Source: Promethearchaeota archaeon
Lineage (GTDB): Archaea; Asgardarchaeota; Lokiarchaeia; Sigyniarchaeales; SOKP01
NCBI GenBank assembly: GCA_016840545.1
Contig: JAEOSD010000010.1
Location: forward strand, 1-33,807
DNA length: 33,807 nucleotides
Direction of reading: 5' to 3'
Below the pieces are notes generated by a model, which worked only from the letters and a program-made list of their open reading frames with translations, was not told where the DNA came from and ran no database searches. The translations under genes were made by a program, and so were the position numbers. The stretch's first letter is position 1, and each line of letters begins with the position of its first letter. Shown one piece after another: positions 28,150-33,807 of this stretch.

Positions 28150-28449
28150 TTGCGCAATGTCTGAAGTCCCATGCTGGACGGACCGCAAAATGCGCATAGC
28201 GGAAATGCCTGATTTGAGGCATCATGAGTTGTTATTAGCCATTATTGTATCCCGGCGAAGCTCTCCCCATGATGGTGGGTGTCTGTGTGGTGTTTTCTGT
28301 AGGGAAAACATAATCACATAATAGCAAACCCGGCCAGGCCAGGGATGGAGCAGCCGTAAGTTTAGGCGTTCACGCTTCATGGTAAGGGAGTGGAGGGGTA
28401 TGATATTTTTGGACCTAATAATAGGATTGGAGCTGAGGATCGGGTTTTT
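28150..28449 (+). ncRNA. SRP RNA (archaeal 7S RNA)
   Basis: Helix 8 CGGCCAGGCCAGGGATGGAGCAGCCG (28331-28356) with GNRA loop and AGCAG internal loop; helix 6 GTGTGGTGTTTTC/GAAAACATAATCACAT; helix 5 strands TTATTAG/CTAATAA and CTCCC/GGGAG; upstream TATA TTTATAAC about 28119; T6 at 28445. Ends approximate. Confidence 0.85.
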
Positions 28450-28513
28450 TAAAGCTTTTTCTTTAAAGATATAAAATAAAAAGTGTGATATAAGATTTTA
28501 ATTGAAACTAGAT

Positions 28514-28678
28514 TTACTCATTTTTAATTAATTCCTTGCGTAATTTCCGTTTAATAATCGAAATGAATTCGTTAGTATCTGGAAAAACATAAGTTATGTC
28601 TTCTCCATCATTAATATCAACAGTTATTTCTTTGTAAAATTTCCCTTTTACTTTTTCATCCATATCATTTAAAATCAT
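28514..28678 (-). CDS. Small ORF (54 aa), hypothetical
   Basis: MILNDMDEKVKGKFYKEITVDINDGEDITYVFPDTNEFISIIKRKLRKELIKNE; below length cutoff of supplied ORF track. Confidence 0.45.
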   Translation of the reverse strand: MILNDMDEKVKGKFYKEITVDINDGEDITYVFPDTNEFISIIKRKLRKELIKNE

Positions 28679-28832
28679 AAATAACAAGAAAAAGAAAGCA
28701 GTTCAAAAAATTGCATGATATGCTAATAATATATAGAGATTTAATATAAATAGAAATATTAACTAAAGCTTAGCAAACTTGAAATTAAAATAATTCTAGA
28801 ATTGAATAATAACAAATTGAGTTAATAAAAAA

Positions 28833-29936
28833 ATGTCTGAGGATATTATAGTTATCGATGCAAATATTCTTAATAATTTCATGCAAGATGTCTATATTGG
28901 TTTAGGAGTTCCCAAAGAAGATGCTAAAATTATTGCTGATGTTTTAATTACATCTGATTTAAGGGGAATAGAATCGCATGGAATTCAACGATGCAAAATG
29001 TATTATGATAGAATTAAACAAGGAGTTTATGAAATAAATACCAAAATTGATGTTATAAGGGATGGTCCAACTACGGCTCTTTGGGATGGTAATTGTGGTA
29101 TGGGACATGTAATTGCCTATAAAGCCATGAAGGCTGCAATTGAGAAAGCAAAAAAGTATGGTCTTGGGGCTGTTGCGGTTAGAAATTCTACACATTTTGG
29201 AATTGCAGGGTATTACTCTTTAATGGCGATTAAGGAAGGGATGATAGGCTTCACAGTAACTAATGCAAGACCCTCAATTCCTCCTACATTTGGAGTTGAA
29301 CCTATGTTAGGGACTAATCCTTTAACAGTTGGGGCACCAACAGATGAGGATTTTCCTTTTCTTATTGATTGTGCCACATCTATAATACAACGTGGAAAAG
29401 TAGAAGTTTATAGCAGAATAAATAAACCTTTACCAGAAAATACTGTAATAGATGATAAAGGAGAAATTATGACTGATCCTAATAAGGTTTTAGAAGAAAT
29501 GCTTCATAGAAAGGCAGCTTTGTTGCCTTTAGGGGGGAAAGGAGAGGACACAGCGGGATATAAAGGATACGGCTATGCTACCTTTGTTGAACTATTATCT
29601 GCTGCATTGCAAGATGGAATATATCTAAGAGATACACTTGGAATCGAAGAAGATGGAAAAAAAAGGCTTAAAGTAGGTCACTTCTTTCTCGCAATAAATA
29701 TTGATAACTTTGCAGGGTTAAATTCCTTTAAAAAAACTGCTGGTATTATTATGAGGGAGCTTAGAAATGCTAAAAAAGATCCTACAGCTGAAAGAATATA
29801 TACTGCAGGTGAAAAAGAACATCTTGCAGAGATAGAAAGGAAAAAGACAGGAATACCTTTAAACAAAAGCCTTCAAAATGATATCAGAATTATGCAACAA
29901 GAGCAAGGGTTAGATCAATACAAATTCCCTTTTTAA
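28833..29936 (+). CDS. Malate/L-lactate dehydrogenase, LDH2 family
   Basis: SDLRGIESHGIQR, VRNSTHFGIAGYYSLMAI, LGTNPLTVGAPT. Confidence 0.93.
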   Translation: MSEDIIVIDANILNNFMQDVYIGLGVPKEDAKIIADVLITSDLRGIESHGIQRCKMYYDRIKQGVYEINTKIDVIRDGPTTALWDGNCGMGHVIAYKAMKAAIEKAKKYGLGAVAVRNSTHFGIAGYYSLMAIKEGMIGFTVTNARPSIPPTFGVEPMLGTNPLTVGAPTDEDFPFLIDCATSIIQRGKVEVYSRINKPLPENTVIDDKGEIMTDPNKVLEEMLHRKAALLPLGGKGEDTAGYKGYGYATFVELLSAALQDGIYLRDTLGIEEDGKKRLKVGHFFLAINIDNFAGLNSFKKTAGIIMRELRNAKKDPTAERIYTAGEKEHLAEIERKKTGIPLNKSLQNDIRIMQQEQGLDQYKFPF

Positions 29937-30074
29937 AATTTTTTTTCTTCATACTATTACAGTTAAACAGTTTTTGAACTTGTCTATTACTAATTCTCAC
30001 CTTATATTAAATAGGATTTTAATTAAATAGAAAAGAAATAAAATAAATAATATCACTCGATCTATGGTGAAAGC

Positions 30075-31217
30075 ATGTATACAACGGAAACTAGTGATCA
30101 GCAATCAAAGGTTGATTTCGATGAAATCGTTTATATTAAACCACATATTTTAAAAAACTTCATTATAGACGTTTTTATAAAATTAGGTGCCTCCAAAAAA
30201 CATGCAGGAATTGTTTCTGATGTGTTAATCACTTCTGATATAAGAGGTATTGATTCTCATGGTATTCAAAGATTAAAGACTTATTATGAAAGAATCAAGC
30301 AAGGTATTTATAATGTAAAAACTAAACCAAAAATAATTAAGAAAACTCCAACTACTGCCGTTATAGATGGAGGATTTGGATTAGGACCTGTAGTTGCTTA
30401 TAAATCAATGAAGCTAGCAATTAAAAAAGCAAAAAAGTATGGTTTAGGGGCTGTCGCTACTCGTAATTCAACCCATTTTGGTATTGCCGGTTTTTACAGC
30501 TTAATGGCAATAAAAGAAGGAATGATTGGAATTACAACTACAAATACAAGACCTATGGTTCCACCTACATTCGGAGTGGAGCCATTATTGGGCACAAATC
30601 CATTAACCATGGGTGCTCCAACAGATGAGGATTTTCCCTTTCTTATTGATTGTGCCACATCAATTATCCAGAGAGGAAAGGTAGAGGTATATAATAGATT
30701 ACATAAATCACTTCCTGATGGTGTAATAATAACAAAAAATGGAAAAACTGAGGATGATCCTGAAGAAGTATTGCATGAATTGGATGAAGCTTCAGCTGCA
30801 TTATTACCTCTGGGTGGAAAAGGAGAAAGTACTTCAGGGCATAAAGGATATGGTTATGCAACTTTTGTAGAAATATTATCTTCCGCATTACAAGAGGGTA
30901 TCTTTTTAAAAAATACTGCTGGGATTTATGAAAATGGTAAAAAGAGGCTACCAGTAGGCCATTTCTTCTTAGCTATTAATATTGAAAACTTTATGGGAAT
31001 AAATTCTTTTAAAAATACAACTGGAAAGATCATGAGGATTTTAAGAAGTTCTAAAAAAGAACCTGGAGTCGAAAAGATTTATACAGCAGGAGAAAAAGAA
31101 CATATCAATGAAATTGAAAGAAAAAAAACAGGAATTCCTTTAAATAAAAGTATTCAACAAGATATTAAGCTTATTCAAAAGGAATTAGAATTAGAAAAAT
31201 ATATTTTTAATTTTTAA
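30075..31217 (+). CDS. Malate/L-lactate dehydrogenase, LDH2 family (tandem paralogue)
   Basis: Same motifs as 28833..29936; upstream GGTGA Shine-Dalgarno-like site. Confidence 0.93.
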   Translation: MYTTETSDQQSKVDFDEIVYIKPHILKNFIIDVFIKLGASKKHAGIVSDVLITSDIRGIDSHGIQRLKTYYERIKQGIYNVKTKPKIIKKTPTTAVIDGGFGLGPVVAYKSMKLAIKKAKKYGLGAVATRNSTHFGIAGFYSLMAIKEGMIGITTTNTRPMVPPTFGVEPLLGTNPLTMGAPTDEDFPFLIDCATSIIQRGKVEVYNRLHKSLPDGVIITKNGKTEDDPEEVLHELDEASAALLPLGGKGESTSGHKGYGYATFVEILSSALQEGIFLKNTAGIYENGKKRLPVGHFFLAINIENFMGINSFKNTTGKIMRILRSSKKEPGVEKIYTAGEKEHINEIERKKTGIPLNKSIQQDIKLIQKELELEKYIFNF

Positions 31218-32655
31218 ATAATATTCCATCTGTTCGCCCTTTTAATGGCTCTGAATGAAAAACAACTTGATTTAATTCTTCAATATCAAGTTCTTCAATA
31301 ACTTTTTGCTCTAATCCAGTAATAATATCATGAACATATGAAATGTTTAGATTATCATCAAAAAAAATGTGCAATTCAAGAACACAGAAATCAGTGGTTG
31401 ACCAAAACTCAAATCCATGATATCCTTTAACTTCCGGTTGAGTTCTGAGGATTTTTTCAATTCTTTTTTGAATAGAATTCAATTCGTCCTGATTGAATCT
31501 TTTACACGTTAATTGTTTCGTTGATAATTTTTCAGTTAACGCTCCTGATTCAATATGGGTAATTATTCGAGAAATTTGGGGTTCTTCTTTCTTCAATTCC
31601 TGTTCAAAATTATTACTTATATCATGAGCTTTCTTAAGCGATAAATTTTCATCAACTACTATTGATATTGAAAGAAAATAATCACTTTCGATTCTGAACA
31701 CATTTAAATCTTTGAATTTGAGAATTTCATTAAATTCTGCTTTCATAGAATGGAGTAAATTAATAATTTTATCCCCAATAGATATTTCTCCACTAAGAGG
31801 ATTCATCTCGATAATACTTTCAACCTGATAAGGAGGGAAATATGATTTAGACATTGAGGAAATTGCTTTAGTAATTTCATTGGCATGTATTATCGAAATA
31901 TGATCTTCAACAGAAAGCCGTACATCTATAAAGAGTTCATCTCCACTTGCTCTAATTTTCATGTCGTCAACTGCATTAACATGTTCTAATTGCAATATTT
32001 TTTGCTTGATCTCTTCAATGATATACGGGCTTATAGGGTTTACATCAGCTAAATTTGTTATACCTTTTTTTAATAGAAAAGCTGAGCTAAAAATAATCCA
32101 AATTGAAAGAATTATACTAAAAAGTGGATCTAAAAAAGTAATATTAAAAAAAATAACTAAAACAAAACTTACTAAAACTATTATTGCTCGCATAGAATCT
32201 TGGAATAAATTTAACCCTTGTACTTGGAGCGATAAGCTTTTTCTTTTTTTTCCTTGCGAAATTAAAATTCTAGAAAATATTATATTTATGAGAAAAGAAA
32301 TTATAAGAATTTGAAAACCAAAGTTTGGATTAGAGACAATATATGATTGCCTAATTATAACTTGAATTGCATTTAAAATCAAGAAAAAGTAGGTGGTAAT
32401 AAGAAAGACTCCTTGAATCATCGCTCCAATTGAATCCATCTTAGAATGTCCATACATATGTTCATAATCTGGAGGACGCTGACTGATATATATGGAAAAA
32501 ATAGTTAAAAATGCAAATACAATATCAGATAAGGTATCCACTGTTTCAGACAAAAAACTTAAACTTCCAGTAATTAAAACTCCTAATAATTTTAAACCAG
32601 ATTGGAGTAAAATAACTATAAAGGCACTTATTCCAAATTTGAGTTTAATATTCAT
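31207..32655 (-). CDS. Cation diffusion facilitator (CDF) transporter with three C-terminal ZT-dimer-like domains
   Basis: N-terminal TM domain SLSFLSETVDTLSD; KMDSIGAMIQG; three beta-alpha-beta cytoplasmic repeats each containing a 'H(D/E)I' helix. Confidence 0.85.
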   Translation of the reverse strand: MNIKLKFGISAFIVILLQSGLKLLGVLITGSLSFLSETVDTLSDIVFAFLTIFSIYISQRPPDYEHMYGHSKMDSIGAMIQGVFLITTYFFLILNAIQVIIRQSYIVSNPNFGFQILIISFLINIIFSRILISQGKKRKSLSLQVQGLNLFQDSMRAIIVLVSFVLVIFFNITFLDPLFSIILSIWIIFSSAFLLKKGITNLADVNPISPYIIEEIKQKILQLEHVNAVDDMKIRASGDELFIDVRLSVEDHISIIHANEITKAISSMSKSYFPPYQVESIIEMNPLSGEISIGDKIINLLHSMKAEFNEILKFKDLNVFRIESDYFLSISIVVDENLSLKKAHDISNNFEQELKKEEPQISRIITHIESGALTEKLSTKQLTCKRFNQDELNSIQKRIEKILRTQPEVKGYHGFEFWSTTDFCVLELHIFFDDNLNISYVHDIITGLEQKVIEELDIEELNQVVFHSEPLKGRTDGILFKN

Positions 32656-32784
32656 TTTAGAAAAGGCTTACAAAAAACAAATCGATTAAAAAGTTTGAAT
32701 TAAGAGTATAAGTTAAATTTTGCTAAAAAATATTAAAAAATAGATGGTTGATTTAAGGATATTAGATATTATTCACTTTATTTG

Positions 32785-33807
32785 TTATAAATGCCTTGGC
32801 ACCTTAATTTCGAGATTAGTGATTGGATACGAAGCACATGGATGGAAATAATTAAATTTTTTATCTGCTGCTCTTCTCCAGTCTGAAAATGGGCTTACGT
32901 ATATATTTCCTGAAATAAGCAATGATCGACAGAACCCGCATTCACCTGAGCGACACTTTGAAGGAGGAGCTAGATTTGCTCTTTCCATAGCAATTAAAAT
33001 TGATTCAGTTGATAAGGCCGGTATTTCTTTCATTAAATTTCCCACATGAACTTTAACTTTAAAGCTTTTCTCAGCAAGATCTTTTGGAAATTCAGGGAGA
33101 TTAATTACATCCTTGATCTCTCCGAATGCTTCTCTACGTATTCTTTTATGAGGTAGTTTAAACTTTTCCATTTCTTTTTCAACAAAATCATACATTACTT
33201 GAGGTCCACAGATAAAAAATGAACTATTTTTCACGTCACAATATTTTTCGATAATGTTAGCAGTAATAAAACCATGTTCGCATCCCTCTAATGTAATTTC
33301 ATCACAGCTTAAAATATAAACTACTTTAAATTTATCTGGATAATTTCTCTCAAGCTCTTTAAATTCTTTATAATAAATAATATCATCTTCTTCACTGCTT
33401 CCATATAATAAAGTTAGTTTAGCATCTATAAATCCTTCTATGATTGCTTTTGCTATCGAACGGAATGGCGTGATTCCAGAGCCTCCAGCAATCCCCACTA
33501 TATTTTTTAAATCTCGAAGTGGCTCATAATAAAAGAATCCTTCTGGTCCAGAACTTTTAACTTTGGTACCAACCTTCCAATGATCCCATATATAGTGGGT
33601 TAGGAAACCTTCCTCTTCTCTTCTAATAGTGAGCTCATAAAGGCCATGTAAAGCATCTTTAGGAGAAGAAGCGAGTGAATATGGTCTCGTGATTTCTACA
33701 CCATTAACTTTTACTTTTAAACTTAAATATTGCCCTGGTCTAAAATAAGCTAATTCTTTTGTAGCCGAATCTGGATCGGGAGTTAATCTAAATGTTTTTG
33801 ATGATTT
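32785..33807 (-). CDS. Flavin reductase (FNR-like) with C-terminal 2Fe-2S ferredoxin domain; 5' part beyond window
   Basis: Open to window edge: FRPGQYLSLKVKVNGVEITRPYSLASSP, GIAGGSGITPFRS; CRSGECGFC...C ferredoxin motif. Confidence 0.92.
   Translation of the reverse strand, partial: KSSKTFRLTPDPDSATKELAYFRPGQYLSLKVKVNGVEITRPYSLASSPKDALHGLYELTIRREEEGFLTHYIWDHWKVGTKVKSSGPEGFFYYEPLRDLKNIVGIAGGSGITPFRSIAKAIIEGFIDAKLTLLYGSSEEDDIIYYKEFKELERNYPDKFKVVYILSCDEITLEGCEHGFITANIIEKYCDVKNSSFFICGPQVMYDFVEKEMEKFKLPHKRIRREAFGEIKDVINLPEFPKDLAEKSFKVKVHVGNLMKEIPALSTESILIAMERANLAPPSKCRSGECGFCRSLLISGNIYVSPFSDWRRAADKKFNYFHPCASYPITNLEIKVPRHL

Noticed and set aside
6290-32689. Other short nested or antisense ORFs (6290, 7629, 7736, 8984, 11332, 11594, 13307, 14420, 16079, 17089, 17364, 19855, 20157, 25316, 28959, 29678, 30664, 31961, 32492)
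   Set aside because: All lie inside confidently assigned genes on another frame

Overview
AT-rich archaeal chromosomal window, probably Asgard/Lokiarchaeia-like. That placement is inferred from archaeal S10, an archaeal-type SRP RNA, BRE/TATA promoters and eukaryote-like proteins. Housekeeping genes include a partial glutamate dehydrogenase, UDP-sugar dehydrogenase, rhomboid, PIG-L deacetylase, a Bud23-like methyltransferase, radical SAM protein, ribosomal protein S10, IMPase-family phosphatase, 3-methyladenine DNA glycosylase, SRP RNA, tandem LDH2-family dehydrogenases, a CDF transporter and a partial flavin/2Fe-2S reductase. They flank a striking accessory block at about 14.7-26.8 kb. In that block, three paralogous winged-HTH regulators are divergently paired with secreted beta-helix, beta-propeller and unknown proteins. 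Palindromic operators lie in the divergent promoters. Three copies of a conserved hairpin element sit immediately 3' of the minus-strand secreted-protein genes. Paralogous TPR genes bracket the whole block. This repeated module, and especially the hairpin element, is the best candidate for an undescribed system. Another strong observation is a radical SAM gene whose conserved zinc-ribbon N-terminus has no AUG/GUG/UUG start, but has a GGTGAT Shine-Dalgarno-like motif overlapping the upstream stop codon. All family calls come from reading the sequence by eye; no database searches were run.
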